From assembly GCF_018736105.1 (NCBI RefSeq), contig NZ_CP076135.1, positions 4,586,001 to 4,650,000 of the forward strand: 64,000 bases of DNA. Direction: 5' to 3'. Shown here piece after piece: positions 44,840 to 53,657 of the stretch. Numbering within the stretch: the stretch's first letter is position 1; every line of letters starts with the position of its first letter. This DNA is from Bradyrhizobium sediminis. GTDB taxonomy: Bacteria > Pseudomonadota > Alphaproteobacteria > Rhizobiales > Xanthobacteraceae. The position numbers and the translations under genes are program-made. Below the pieces are notes generated by a model. That model saw only the letters and a list, made by a program, of their open reading frames with translations, was not told where the DNA came from and searched no databases.

Positions 44840-45084
44840 CGGGCGGGCTTCGCGTCTTGACCTGGATCGAGCAGCCGGTGGAGATGGACGACGAAGTAGC
44901 GCATGTGGGCGTTGTCCACGGTCTGCTGCGCCTTCGCCTTCCAGGCGGCGTAGGCGGTCGCGTAATTGGGAAATACGCCGACGATCTCGACCTGATTGAG
45001 ATCCTTGAACGTGGTGTGTTCGAGGTCGGTCAACTCGCCCCCGATCACGAGATGCAGCAACTGCTGCTGGGCACTATCTGGCAT
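44836..45084 (-). CDS. DUF4170 domain protein
   Basis: An 82-aa small protein of the alphaproteobacterial family DUF4170: LHLVIGGELTDLEHTTFKD, VGVFPNYATAYAAWKAKAQ and MRYFVVHLHRLLDP. There is no signal peptide or membrane segment. The ATG at 45084 has AGGAAG upstream. Its stop overlaps the TTG start of the DUF374 gene. Function unknown; it sits inside the lipid A cluster between the phosphatase and acyltransferase genes. Confidence 0.85.
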   Translation of the reverse strand: MPDSAQQQLLHLVIGGELTDLEHTTFKDLNQVEIVGVFPNYATAYAAWKAKAQQTVDNAHMRYFVVHLHRLLDPGQDAKPAR

Positions 45085-45144
45085 GCTTCTTCTTCCTATT
45101 GCGGTGCCCGGCAAGTGGCAGTCGCGACGCGTAGCGAGGACGTC

Positions 45145-45978
45145 TCAGGGCAACGGGCGGTTGCGGAAATGCTCGACGATGCGCGCATGACGATCGCGAC
45201 CCGCTGCCACCAGCACCCCGTGCGTCACCTCCCGGCGATTGTAGAGGATCGTGTCCCCCGAGAGAGCGGTCATGTTACCATTCGCTTCCTGCACGATCAA
45301 ATTGGCCGCGGCAAGGTCCCAGTCGCGGCTTTGACCGCCGGCGAAAGCCGCCTCCAGGCTGCCCTGCGCGACCCGGCACAGCCGCAGCGCCAGCGATCCG
45401 ATCCGGGGATGCAGCACGATTTCCTGAGGTGACCGGCTGAGCCGTTCGACCAGCGGTTTCGGACCCGCCACACGCGTGAAATCCAGTTCGCCGCCGGGCG
45501 CCGCGCGGACCGTCACATCGTTGCGCACCGCGCCCCGGCCGCGCATGGCGAAGAAGAATTCATCGCTGGCCGGCGCAAACACCGCCGCCAGCACCGGCGT
45601 CGCATCCTCGACCAGCGCTACGCTGACGCACCAGTCTTCGCGGCCGGCAAGATAGCCGCGGGTGCCGTCGATCGGATCGACGATCCAGGTCAGCCGCTTC
45701 TGAAGCCGCGCTTCGTCGTCGACGCTTTCTTCCGACAGCCAGCCATAGTCCGGCGTGGCCGATCGCAGCCTTTTCTCCAGGAGGTCGTTGACCGCGATAT
45801 CGGCCTCGGAGACCGGCGACGACGCGCCCTTGGTCCAGTTCTTCAATTCGGTACGGAACAGCGACAGCGCCAGCGCGCCGGCCTCCCGCACGGTATCGGT
45901 CAGCAATGCGGCGTCGCGCGCCATCACATCGCGCGCCAGGATTCCGCTGTGCACGCTGTCGGCTTTAACGTCCGCCAA
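45145..45978 (-). CDS. Inositol-monophosphatase-fold enzyme, CysQ-like
   Basis: A 277-aa Mg/Li-sensitive phosphatase. The metal sites are WLSEES (Glu83/84), WIVDPIDGTRGY (Asp101, Asp104) and QSRDWDLAAA. The family covers 3'(2'),5'-bisphosphate nucleotidase (CysQ) and inositol monophosphatase; WLSEE with DGTRGY leans to CysQ. The start given is a TTG overlapping the end of pmbA; an internal ATG at residue 19 is an alternative. The gene is co-directional with the pmbA and lipid A genes. Confidence 0.82.
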   Translation of the reverse strand: MADVKADSVHSGILARDVMARDAALLTDTVREAGALALSLFRTELKNWTKGASSPVSEADIAVNDLLEKRLRSATPDYGWLSEESVDDEARLQKRLTWIVDPIDGTRGYLAGREDWCVSVALVEDATPVLAAVFAPASDEFFFAMRGRGAVRNDVTVRAAPGGELDFTRVAGPKPLVERLSRSPQEIVLHPRIGSLALRLCRVAQGSLEAAFAGGQSRDWDLAAANLIVQEANGNMTALSGDTILYNRREVTHGVLVAAGRDRHARIVEHFRNRPLP

Positions 45979-47371
45979 CCGTCAGTCCCTCGATGCGAAC
46001 CGTCGGAGCATTGACGCCGTAGCGGAATTCCAGATCGTTGGCGGGCGCCATCGACTTGAAGATCTCGAACAGATGTCCCGCGATCGTCACCTCGCTCACG
46101 GCATAGGTGATTTCGCCGTTTTCGATCCAGAAGCCGGATGCGCCGCGGCTGTAGTCGCCGGTGACGCCATTGACACCCGAGCCGATCAGGTCGGTGACGT
46201 AGAATCCCTGCTTGATGTCGGCGATCAGTTCGGCCGGAGTCGGCTCTCCTGCCTCGAGATGCAGATTGTACGGTCCCGGCGACGGCGACGACGAAACGCC
46301 GCGGTGGGCGTGGCCGGTCGTGGCCAGCCCCAGTTCGCGCCCGGTCGCGGAATCCAAGAGCCACGAGGTCAGCACGCCTTCATCGATGATGGCGAGCTTC
46401 CTGACCTTGACGCCCTCGGCGTCGAACGACTGCGAGCGCAATCCGCGCACCCGCAGGGGATCGTCGATGATGCGGATGTTCTTCGCAAACAATTGCTGGC
46501 CGAGGCGATCCTTGAGAAAGCTGGTCTTGCGCGCGATCGAGGCGCCGTTGACGGCTCCCACGAGGTGACCGACCAGCGAGCCGGAAACCCTGGGGTCGAA
46601 CACCACAGGCACCTTGCAGGTTTCGACCTTGCGCGGATTGGCGCGCGCGACCGTGCGCTCGCCGGCCTTGCGGCCGACGCTTTCGGGCGAGGCAAGATCG
46701 GAAGCGTGCGGCGCCGTGGTGTAGTCGTAGTCGCGCTCCATGCCGGTGCCGTCGCCCGTTATCGCGGTCATCGAGATGCCCTGGCTCGAACGCAAATAGG
46801 AGCCGTGGAAGCCGGTGGAGGTCACCAGCACCATGCCGCCAATGCCGGCCGAGGCCGACGCCCCGCCCGACTTGGTTACGCCCTTGACGGCGAGCGCGGC
46901 CGCTTCCGCCGCGCAGGCGCGGCGTTCGAGTTCCGATGTCGAGGGGACCTTGGGATCGAGCAGATCGAGATCGGGAAAATCACGCGCCAGCAAGGACGGA
47001 TCGGCGAGACCGACATATTTGTCGTCGGGCGCGACCCGCGCCATCGCCACCGCACGCTCGGCAAGCTTCGCGACGCCATCGCCGCTGACATCGTTGGTCG
47101 AGACCACCGCCTGGCGCTGTCCGACCAGTACGCGCAGCCCGACGTCGTCGCCTTCCGAGCGTTCGGATTCCTGGACGCGTCCGTCGCGCACCTCGACGCC
47201 TTGCGAGATGCCGCGCACCGCCACCGCATCGGCGGCGTCCGCCCCGGCGCGCCGCGCCGCCTCGACCAGGCGCTGCGCCAGCGTGCTCAGCGCCGATTGG
47301 TCGAACAGATCCGATGTCGCGGCATCGGATGAAAGCGCGGATGCGGCTGATGGTGAAGAGATCACGAACAA
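45965..47371 (-). CDS. pmbA: TldE/PmbA family protein
   Basis: A 468-aa partner subunit of the TldD/TldE peptidase. It lacks the HExxxH zinc motif of TldD, as PmbA/TldE does. Recognised stretches are AVRGISQGVEVRDGRVQESE, VSTNDVSGDG, GSLVGHLVGAVNGASIARK, GHAHRGVSSSPSPGPYN and the C-terminal SRGASGFWIENGEITYAVSE. In E. coli TldD/E matures microcin B17 and degrades CcdA. The start is uncertain: TTG at 47371 or GTG at 47365. tldD is not in the window. It overlaps the phosphatase gene by 14 bases. Confidence 0.88.
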   Translation of the reverse strand: MFVISSPSAASALSSDAATSDLFDQSALSTLAQRLVEAARRAGADAADAVAVRGISQGVEVRDGRVQESERSEGDDVGLRVLVGQRQAVVSTNDVSGDGVAKLAERAVAMARVAPDDKYVGLADPSLLARDFPDLDLLDPKVPSTSELERRACAAEAAALAVKGVTKSGGASASAGIGGMVLVTSTGFHGSYLRSSQGISMTAITGDGTGMERDYDYTTAPHASDLASPESVGRKAGERTVARANPRKVETCKVPVVFDPRVSGSLVGHLVGAVNGASIARKTSFLKDRLGQQLFAKNIRIIDDPLRVRGLRSQSFDAEGVKVRKLAIIDEGVLTSWLLDSATGRELGLATTGHAHRGVSSSPSPGPYNLHLEAGEPTPAELIADIKQGFYVTDLIGSGVNGVTGDYSRGASGFWIENGEITYAVSEVTIAGHLFEIFKSMAPANDLEFRYGVNAPTVRIEGLTVGGR

Positions 47372-47500
47372 AATCCCGAGGATTCAAGGAGGATCGAAGC
47401 AGGCCCGGAGGCAAATCGGCCGACACTTCAGATGTGCCTGATTCACAGGGATTTCAAGCATTTGTTGGGCCCGAAAGCGAAAGAATTTCGCCATGCCCGC

Positions 47501-47542
47501 AAGGTCTCGTCAATCATGTGAGCCAAGGTCTTGTCAATCATG
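47501..47542 (+). repeat. Two-copy tandem direct repeat
   Basis: AAGGTCTCGTCAATCATG (47501-47518) recurs as AAGGTCTTGTCAATCATG (47525-47542), one mismatch and a 24-base period, in the 290-base gap between divergent pmbA and the DUF6101 gene. It could be a pair of regulator sites. Confidence 0.6.
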
Positions 47543-47661
47543 CCGGCGGATGCATGGCCGGTGACGCCGGATTAACCAGCCTTTTTAAGCGATTTCGGAC
47601 GCGGCTCGGCTACGGTCTCGCGTATCGACCGGGAACATAATCCCGGCGGGGAGACAAAGCC

Positions 47662-48186
47662 GTGAGGCGTCAAACAGCAACAAGCGGGTTCAATCCCGCC
47701 GGGTCGAGCCGCGCCTTGCGGCTCGACCCTCTTTCCCTGCCCGTCCGCTTCGATGCGCATGACATCCGCGCAGACGGCGGCGTACGGCAGATCGAACTTC
47801 ACCGCGAACGCGTCGTGCTGCGCCGTGCCGTCCACGGCATGCAGATGGCGGTCAACGTCCGCGTCAGCGATTTTCTCGGCGTCGGCCTGCGCGGCATCGA
47901 CGACGCCCAGATGCTGGTTCTCGCGCATCGCGATCCGTCATTGACGATTCCCCTGTGTGTCAGCTCCGATCGCGACGAGATCGCAGCGGCCTGGCGGATG
48001 TGGAGCGACATCTTCGCGCTGCCGCAATTGCCGGAAGACAAGCCGCGCCAGCCCGCGGCGCGGCGCCGGCGTCACAATGCGATCCGGACGCGGCGTCCGA
48101 AATTCCTGGTGCGGCGACGCGCCGGCGACCTGCTCAATCCGGCCAACATCCATCAGGGCGAGCGCGAGATCATCGCCAGGGATTAG
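47662..48186 (+). CDS. DUF6101 family protein
   Basis: A 174-aa protein that I recognise as a conserved Bradyrhizobium family (DUF6101). The central part (PVRFDAHDIRADGG, VVLRRAVHGMQMAVNVRVSDF, GVGLR) looks like a small beta-rich domain. The C-terminus is strongly basic (ARRRRHNAIRTRRPKFLVRRR), suggesting nucleic-acid or membrane contact. It starts with GTG, GGGGAG nine bases upstream. Function unknown. Confidence 0.72.
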   Translation: MRRQTATSGFNPAGSSRALRLDPLSLPVRFDAHDIRADGGVRQIELHRERVVLRRAVHGMQMAVNVRVSDFLGVGLRGIDDAQMLVLAHRDPSLTIPLCVSSDRDEIAAAWRMWSDIFALPQLPEDKPRQPAARRRRHNAIRTRRPKFLVRRRAGDLLNPANIHQGEREIIARD

Positions 48187-48332
48187 TTGACGTACGATCG
48201 TGGCCCTTCATGATCTGATTGGCCGGATCGGCGATCTCTCCCAGTCCCACAGGTTGTCATGCCACCCTATGTCTGGTTGATCATCTTCCACCCGATCCTG
48301 GTCACGCTTCCCGTCCGAGACGGCGAGGAGAG

Positions 48333-48635
48333 ATGGCCAACCTCATCGTCGTGGGTGCGCCTAACCTTGCACCGGAGTTGGCGCTCCAGGCGGTCGTCAA
48401 TCTATCTGAAGATCCCAAGAGTCTGGCTTCCCCGTATAAGAGCGAAGTACAACGCTATTCCGAAGCCCACCTGGCCATTCTTCGCGCTGCCAGGCAGCCA
48501 TGTGAAACACTGGCTCGAAATCTCGAAGGCTTCATACGGCAGGAAACGGAACAACATCGCGTTCCCTCCGGAATGCTGATTCAAAATCTTGAACGAATCC
48601 GCAATGGGCAGGCAGAAGAGTTTTGCACCAACTGA
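48333..48635 (+). CDS. Small hypothetical protein of atypical composition
   Basis: A possible 100-aa protein, MANLIVVGAPNLAPEL at the start, helical (YKSEVQRYSEAHLAILRAARQ) with an acidic C-terminus. The ATG has a very good GAGGAG just upstream. Base composition and codon use are visibly less GC-rich than in the neighbours, and an overlapping frame at 48259-48579 competes. I do not recognise it. It may be a recently acquired or decayed gene. Confidence 0.42.
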   Translation: MANLIVVGAPNLAPELALQAVVNLSEDPKSLASPYKSEVQRYSEAHLAILRAARQPCETLARNLEGFIRQETEQHRVPSGMLIQNLERIRNGQAEEFCTN

Positions 48636-48710
48636 TCGCCCGCGAGGCTTCATGAGCCGGTAACTTGCTCCGCCAGGGCGGTGTCGGGCGTCGACGGCCG
48701 GAGCCTGGAT

Positions 48711-49640
48711 CTAGTTGACCGCCCGCATTACCGCATCCACCAGCAATCCCGCAAACAGCAACAGCCCGGCATCGCGGTTGGATTTGAAGAGCCGCAGGCA
48801 CAGCGCGGGATCGCCGATCTCCAGCCGCCGGATTTGCCAGACCAGATGGCCTGCGAAAGCGGCAAGCCCGATCCAGGCCGGCCAGCGCGCACCGGCCAGC
48901 ATAAGCGCCGCGCCGATCAAGACCACCGCCAGACCATAGAACACCACCAGTGCCTGATGGGTGCGCGCGCCGAACAGCCGCGCGGTCGATTTGACGCCGA
49001 TCAGCGCGTCGTCCTCGGCATCCTGGTGGGCATAGATGGTGTCGTAGCCGATCACCCAGGCGATCGAACCGGCATAGAGCACCAGCGCCGTCGCATCGAT
49101 CCGTCCCAGCGTCACCGCAAATCCCATCAGCGCGCCCCAGGAGAAGGCGAGGCCGAGCACGATCTGCGGCCACCAGGTGATCCGCTTCATGAACGGATAG
49201 ACCGCGACGATGATCAGCGAGGCGATGCCGGTCATGACCGCGAAACGGTTGAACTGCAGCAGCACCGCCAGCCCGATCAACGCCTGAACCACCAGAAAGA
49301 CCGCCGCCTGCGGCACGCTCACCTGTCCCGCCGGAAGCGGCCGCGACCGCGTCCGTTCCACCAGCGCGTCGAGATCGCGGTCGGTGATGTCGTTCCAGGT
49401 GCAGCCGGCGCCGCGCATCGCGAACGCGCCGACGAAGAACAAGACGATGTTGATGGGCAACCGGCCGATATCGCCGGCGACGCCGGCGGCGAGCGCCGCC
49501 GACCACCAGCACGGCATCAGCAGCAGCCAGGATCCGATCGGCCGGTCGAGACGGGAGAGCCGCAAGTAGGGCCGCGACCATGACGGCGCGCGGGTATCGA
49601 CCCAGTTGCCGGTCGCGTCGGCAACGCGGGCGCCACTCAT
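48711..49640 (-). CDS. ubiA: 4-hydroxybenzoate polyprenyltransferase
   Basis: A 309-aa integral membrane prenyltransferase adding the polyprenyl tail to 4-hydroxybenzoate in ubiquinone synthesis. Both Asp-rich Mg-diphosphate motifs are present: NDITDRDLD (83-91) and the second loop YDTIYAHQDAEDD. About eight or nine helices are evident. RLDRPIGSWLLLMPCWW near residue 30 is typical of UbiA. It follows a 222-aa exported-protein gene by about 4 bases on the same strand. Its minus-strand neighbour is unrelated by function. Confidence 0.94.
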   Translation of the reverse strand: MSGARVADATGNWVDTRAPSWSRPYLRLSRLDRPIGSWLLLMPCWWSAALAAGVAGDIGRLPINIVLFFVGAFAMRGAGCTWNDITDRDLDALVERTRSRPLPAGQVSVPQAAVFLVVQALIGLAVLLQFNRFAVMTGIASLIIVAVYPFMKRITWWPQIVLGLAFSWGALMGFAVTLGRIDATALVLYAGSIAWVIGYDTIYAHQDAEDDALIGVKSTARLFGARTHQALVVFYGLAVVLIGAALMLAGARWPAWIGLAAFAGHLVWQIRRLEIGDPALCLRLFKSNRDAGLLLFAGLLVDAVMRAVN

Positions 49641-49644
49641 CGGA

Positions 49645-50313
49645 TCATCGCGTCAGGACGTTGCCGTTCAGGGTATCGAACGTGCTGCCGCCCTTTCTTG
49701 TGGCCGTGGCCTCCGGGGCCGATGCAGAGCCCAGCACTTCACTCAGGCTCGGGCCAGCCGGGCCCCGTTGCTGCATCTGCTGTGCCACCCCGCAGACTTT
49801 CTTCTGCATCGCCTCGGTATTCTTGTGGCCGGTCTTCATCTGCTCCGCGACCTGCGCCGGAATCCCGCATTTGGCGGCATGGGTTTCGATATATTTGATC
49901 ATCTTGATTTCGGCCTGACCGAAATTGCCGATCAGCTTGCAGGCTTCATCCGGGCCCGCCTTGCGGTCGCTGGCGGCCTTGATCAGCTTGCCGCGCTTCT
50001 CCGCCTCTGTGCGCAACGGGATGAATCCCTTCATGCATTCATCGGGGGGACCGCCCGCCTGCGTCGGCGGAGCCGGGGGACGCGAGAATGCGGTGCCGGT
50101 GACCGGCGCCGCGCCCGTCGCCGGAAACGGACTGGGGGCTCCCCCGACGGAAGCGGAGGGAGCCGCGCCATTGACCGGCGGAAACGGCGAAGCGTTGCTC
50201 GGAGCGGCCTGACCGGGCAGCGGCGCCGGGAATGCGCCTTGCGCAAAGCTCTGGGCGGCATGGCCGGTAACGAGGGCCACGGTGAGCGGCACAATCAGGC
50301 GGCGGATGATCAA
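49645..50313 (-). CDS. Exported protein with proline/alanine-rich linker, function unknown
   Basis: A 222-aa protein. A signal peptide (RLIVPLTVALVTGHAAQSFAQ) is followed by a Pro/Ala/Gly-rich linker of about 65 residues and a helical domain with three cysteines (DECMKGFIPL, DEACKLIGNF, KCGIP and KKVCGVAQQMQQRG, four in all). It starts at TTG 50313, chosen because GGAGGAA lies six bases upstream and the signal peptide follows at once; longer frames start upstream without a ribosome site. I recall similar Bradyrhizobium proteins of unknown role beside ubiA and rsmE. Confidence 0.7.
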   Translation of the reverse strand: MIIRRLIVPLTVALVTGHAAQSFAQGAFPAPLPGQAAPSNASPFPPVNGAAPSASVGGAPSPFPATGAAPVTGTAFSRPPAPPTQAGGPPDECMKGFIPLRTEAEKRGKLIKAASDRKAGPDEACKLIGNFGQAEIKMIKYIETHAAKCGIPAQVAEQMKTGHKNTEAMQKKVCGVAQQMQQRGPAGPSLSEVLGSASAPEATATRKGGSTFDTLNGNVLTR

Positions 50314-50516
50314 GGCTGTTCCTCCGGCAAGGTCCAACGGCCCCAGCCTCTTCCCAATGGAAGAGCGACTTCGAATAGGGCTTTCTACGATTCCTGCCAA
50401 CCCTTAACAACCCGCCGATTTTGGCAACAGCGCGGCGTAGAGCCACGCTGGGCGGCAATAATTCCTTAATTTCGCGGTCCTTTAGGCTAAAAGGCAGCCC
50501 GGATTGGATCAAAGGC

Positions 50517-51269
50517 ATGCCTCAAGTCGATTTTCGCTCTCCCCGGCTGTTCGTCGATGCTGCGCTGGCAGCGGGCGAAATGGTGGCGCTCGAGCGCAAC
50601 CAGAGCAATTACCTCGGCAATGTGCTGCGGCTGGCCACCGGCGAAACGATTCGGGTGTTCAACGGACGCGATGGCGAGTGGCAGGCGGCGATCGCGGGTC
50701 GCAAGCGGCCCGACAGCCTGACCATCATGGCCCAGACCCGGCCGCAGGATCGCCTGCCGGACCTCGCTTACGTCTTCGCGCCGCTGAAGCATGCCCGGCT
50801 CGATTACATGGTGCAGAAGGCCGTCGAGATGGGGGCCTCGTCGCTGCAGCCGGTTCTAACCCGCTTCACCCAGGTCTCGAGGGTCAACAGCGAGCGGATG
50901 CGCGCCAATGTGATCGAGGCCGCCGAACAATGCGGCATCCTCAGCATTGCCAGTGTCGGCGAACCGATGCCGCTCGACCGCTATCTGGACCAGCGCGAAG
51001 CCCGGCGCCTGCTGGTGTTCTGCGACGAGGCCGCGGATGCCACGAGCCCGCTGCAGGCGCTGCAGGGCGGCCTTGCGGCAGCCCACGGAATCGATGTCCT
51101 GATCGGTCCGGAAGGCGGATTTGCCGAGGAGGAGCGCGCGCTGCTGTTGCGGCTGCCGCGGATCCTCCGGCTCTCCCTGGGGCCCCGAATCCTGCGCGCC
51201 GACACCGCCGGCGTCGCGGCCCTGGCGTTGGTTCAGGCGGCGCTCGGCGACTGGGCCGGGACGCCATAG
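50517..51269 (+). CDS. rsmE: 16S rRNA (uracil(1498)-N3)-methyltransferase
   Basis: A 250-aa SPOUT-class methyltransferase for U1498 near the decoding centre. A PUA-like N-terminal domain (RLFVDAALAAG, NYLGNVLRLATGE) is followed by the trefoil-knot motifs KAVEMGASSLQPVLTRF, LIGPEGGFAEEE and LSLGPRILRADTAGVAAL. The ATG at 50517 gives the family N-terminus. It is divergent from the exported-protein gene. Confidence 0.95.
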   Translation: MPQVDFRSPRLFVDAALAAGEMVALERNQSNYLGNVLRLATGETIRVFNGRDGEWQAAIAGRKRPDSLTIMAQTRPQDRLPDLAYVFAPLKHARLDYMVQKAVEMGASSLQPVLTRFTQVSRVNSERMRANVIEAAEQCGILSIASVGEPMPLDRYLDQREARRLLVFCDEAADATSPLQALQGGLAAAHGIDVLIGPEGGFAEEERALLLRLPRILRLSLGPRILRADTAGVAALALVQAALGDWAGTP

Positions 51270-51437
51270 GACCGCCGGGCGCCCTGTTCCGGCCCATTAT
51301 CAACGGGCCTGCTGTTAAGGGTTGGGGGGACTTGATTAAGGCACTTGGCCGATCCCTGTCGAAACCCCGCCCCGGCCATGCTAATGGCTCCGCCAACGAA
51401 CCCTTTGGAACCCGTTTTTCGGGATTTTGGACTTGAG

Positions 51438-52601
51438 ATGACCGTGACCGCCGCCCTTCGTGCGACCGGATCCGCCGCGTGGGCGGACGCGCTGCTATTG
51501 TCGTTCGCGCAGGCCGGCTACGTCCAGGCCGTGCCCGATATCCTGCAGCCCGCCGAACCGTTCCTCGACCTCTCGGGCGAGGACATCCGCAAGAGCCTTT
51601 ATCTGACTACCGACGCCAGCGGCGAGGAACTGTGCCTGCGCCCCGACCTCACCATTCCGGTGGCGCGGGATTATCTCGCCTCCGCCGGCGCCGGCCAGCC
51701 TGCGGGCTTCTGCTATCTCGGGCCGGTGTTTCGCTATCGCGGCGGCCGTCCCAGCGAATTCCTGCAGGCCGGCATCGAATCCTTCGGCCGGCAGGACCGC
51801 GCCGCGGCGGACGCGGAAATGCTGGCGCTGGCGCTCGAGGCGACCTCCACGTTCGGCCTGACCGAAGTCGAAATCCGCACCGGCGACGTGGCGCTGTTCA
51901 ATGCGCTGATCGATGCGCTCGATCTCTATCCGGTATGGCGGCGGCGGCTGATCAAGGATTTCAACCGCAAGGTCAGCCTGACCGAAGACATTGAGCGGCT
52001 GACGCTTGCGACCGCACCCGGCCGCAACGAATATGAAGGCGTGCTCGCAGCCCTGGCCGGCTCCGACCGCAAGGCGGCGCTGGCGCTGGTCACCGACCTG
52101 ATGTCGATCGCAGGCACCACCAATGTCGGCGGCCGCACCGTCGCCGAAATCGCCGACCGCTTCCTCGAACAATCGACCCTGAAGGGCGGCGCGCTGCCGC
52201 GCGACGCGCTCGGCATCATCAAGCGCTTCCTCGCGATCGCGGGCGATCCCGATGACGCGGTCGCCCAATTGCGCGCGCTGGCCGCCGACGCCGGGCTCGA
52301 CATCACCGCCGCGATCGACCAGTTCGAAAGCCGGGTCGGCTTCATGGCCGCGCGCGGCATCGATACCGCCAAGACCCGCTTTTCCACCTCGTTCGGACGC
52401 GGCCTCGATTATTACACCGGCTTCGAGTTCGAACTGCATGCCAAGGGCAACGGCGCCGAACCGCTGGTGGCGGGCGGGCGTTACGACGGACTATTGACCC
52501 AGCTCGGCTCGAGCGCGCCGATCCCGGCGGTCGGATTTTCGATATGGGTCGAATGCCTGACGCAGGCGGGCCGCAAGCCCGGCACCGGGAGCGCAGCATG
52601 A
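51438..52601 (+). CDS. hisZ: ATP phosphoribosyltransferase regulatory subunit
   Basis: A 387-aa HisRS-like paralogue that regulates HisG. Class II synthetase motifs are recognisable ([50 protein letters not shown] and [12 protein letters not shown]), but no anticodon-binding domain is present. The start is uncertain: ATG 51438 is given, while in-frame ATGs at 51378 and 51384 and a TTG at 51345 would add 18-31 residues. Its stop overlaps the hisG start (ATGA). Confidence 0.92.
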   Translation: MTVTAALRATGSAAWADALLLSFAQAGYVQAVPDILQPAEPFLDLSGEDIRKSLYLTTDASGEELCLRPDLTIPVARDYLASAGAGQPAGFCYLGPVFRYRGGRPSEFLQAGIESFGRQDRAAADAEMLALALEATSTFGLTEVEIRTGDVALFNALIDALDLYPVWRRRLIKDFNRKVSLTEDIERLTLATAPGRNEYEGVLAALAGSDRKAALALVTDLMSIAGTTNVGGRTVAEIADRFLEQSTLKGGALPRDALGIIKRFLAIAGDPDDAVAQLRALAADAGLDITAAIDQFESRVGFMAARGIDTAKTRFSTSFGRGLDYYTGFEFELHAKGNGAEPLVAGGRYDGLLTQLGSSAPIPAVGFSIWVECLTQAGRKPGTGSAA

Positions 52602-53575
52602 CCGCGCCATTCGTTCTCGCCGTTCCCTCGAAGGGCCGCCTGCAGGAAAACGCCGAGGCCTTCTTCACGCGCGCCGGGCTGACGCTGGCAAAGCCGCGCG
52701 GCGCCCGCGACTATCGCGGCACCATCGCTGAACTCGACAATGTCGAGATTGCCTATCTCTCGGCGAGCGAGATCGCCTCGCAGCTGGCGCGCGGCACGGT
52801 CCATCTCGGCGTCACCGGAGAAGACCTGGTGCGCGAAAGCATCGCCGATGCCGACAAGCGCGTCATGCTGATCGACAATCTCGGCTTCGGCAGCGCCAAT
52901 GTCGTGGTGGCGGTGCCGCAGGCCTGGATCGACGTTCGGACCATGGCCGATCTCGACGACGTCACCACCGGCTTCCGCGCCCAGCACAACCGGCGGATGC
53001 GGGTGGCGACCAAATACATCAACTTGACCCGGACCTTCTTCGCCGCCCACGGCGTCGTCGACTACCGGATCGTCGAGAGCGCCGGCGCGACCGAAGGGGC
53101 GCCGGCCACCGGCACGGCCGAAATGATCGTCGACATCACCACGACCGGGGCCACCCTTGCCGCCAACGGCCTCAAGGTGCTGGACGACGGCGTGATCCTG
53201 CGCAGCCAGGCCAACCTGGTGGCCTCGAAGGACGCCGACTGGTCGGTTGAAGCCCGCGAGACCGCGCGCGTCATCCTGGATCACATTGCCGCCCGGGCCC
53301 GCGCCAGCAAGTATCGCGAAGTCCGCACCCGCTTTGCCGGCTGCGACGCCGCGCTATTGGCGGAAGCCCATAACCGCTTCGGCGTGGTCTCGCCGTTCGG
53401 CGGGCCGACCTCGTCGGGGATGGTCACGCTGCACTGCCCGCCCGCGCAGCTCTATGCGCTCGGCAGCTTCCTTCGCGAACACGGCGCCGACACGGTGTCG
53501 GTGGCGTCGCTGGACTATGTGCTCGACCGCGACAATCCGCTGTTCGCCAGGCTCGAGGCCTTCCTGCGAAGTTAG
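52598..53575 (+). CDS. hisG: ATP phosphoribosyltransferase catalytic subunit
   Basis: A 325-aa enzyme for the first step of histidine synthesis. [15 protein letters not shown] opens the PBP-like fold. [18 protein letters not shown] and the PRPP loop [25 protein letters not shown] (positions about 164-188) are conserved. The C-terminal part ([38 protein letters not shown]) resembles the ACT-like domain of long-form HisG. Long form together with hisZ is unusual, since HisZ normally serves the short form. The ATG overlaps the hisZ stop. Confidence 0.94.
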   Translation: MTAPFVLAVPSKGRLQENAEAFFTRAGLTLAKPRGARDYRGTIAELDNVEIAYLSASEIASQLARGTVHLGVTGEDLVRESIADADKRVMLIDNLGFGSANVVVAVPQAWIDVRTMADLDDVTTGFRAQHNRRMRVATKYINLTRTFFAAHGVVDYRIVESAGATEGAPATGTAEMIVDITTTGATLAANGLKVLDDGVILRSQANLVASKDADWSVEARETARVILDHIAARARASKYREVRTRFAGCDAALLAEAHNRFGVVSPFGGPTSSGMVTLHCPPAQLYALGSFLREHGADTVSVASLDYVLDRDNPLFARLEAFLRS

Positions 53576-53657
53576 GGCGGAAAGTGTTTCGTTCATCGTA
53601 GCGACAGCTGGCAACGAGTACCATATGTTGTTCCATGGACAATTTGGAACCTGATCG

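Noticed and set aside
48259..48579. 106-codon plus frame overlapping the orphan ORF
   Set aside because: No ribosome site; the overlapping frame from 48333 has a strong one and better codon pattern.
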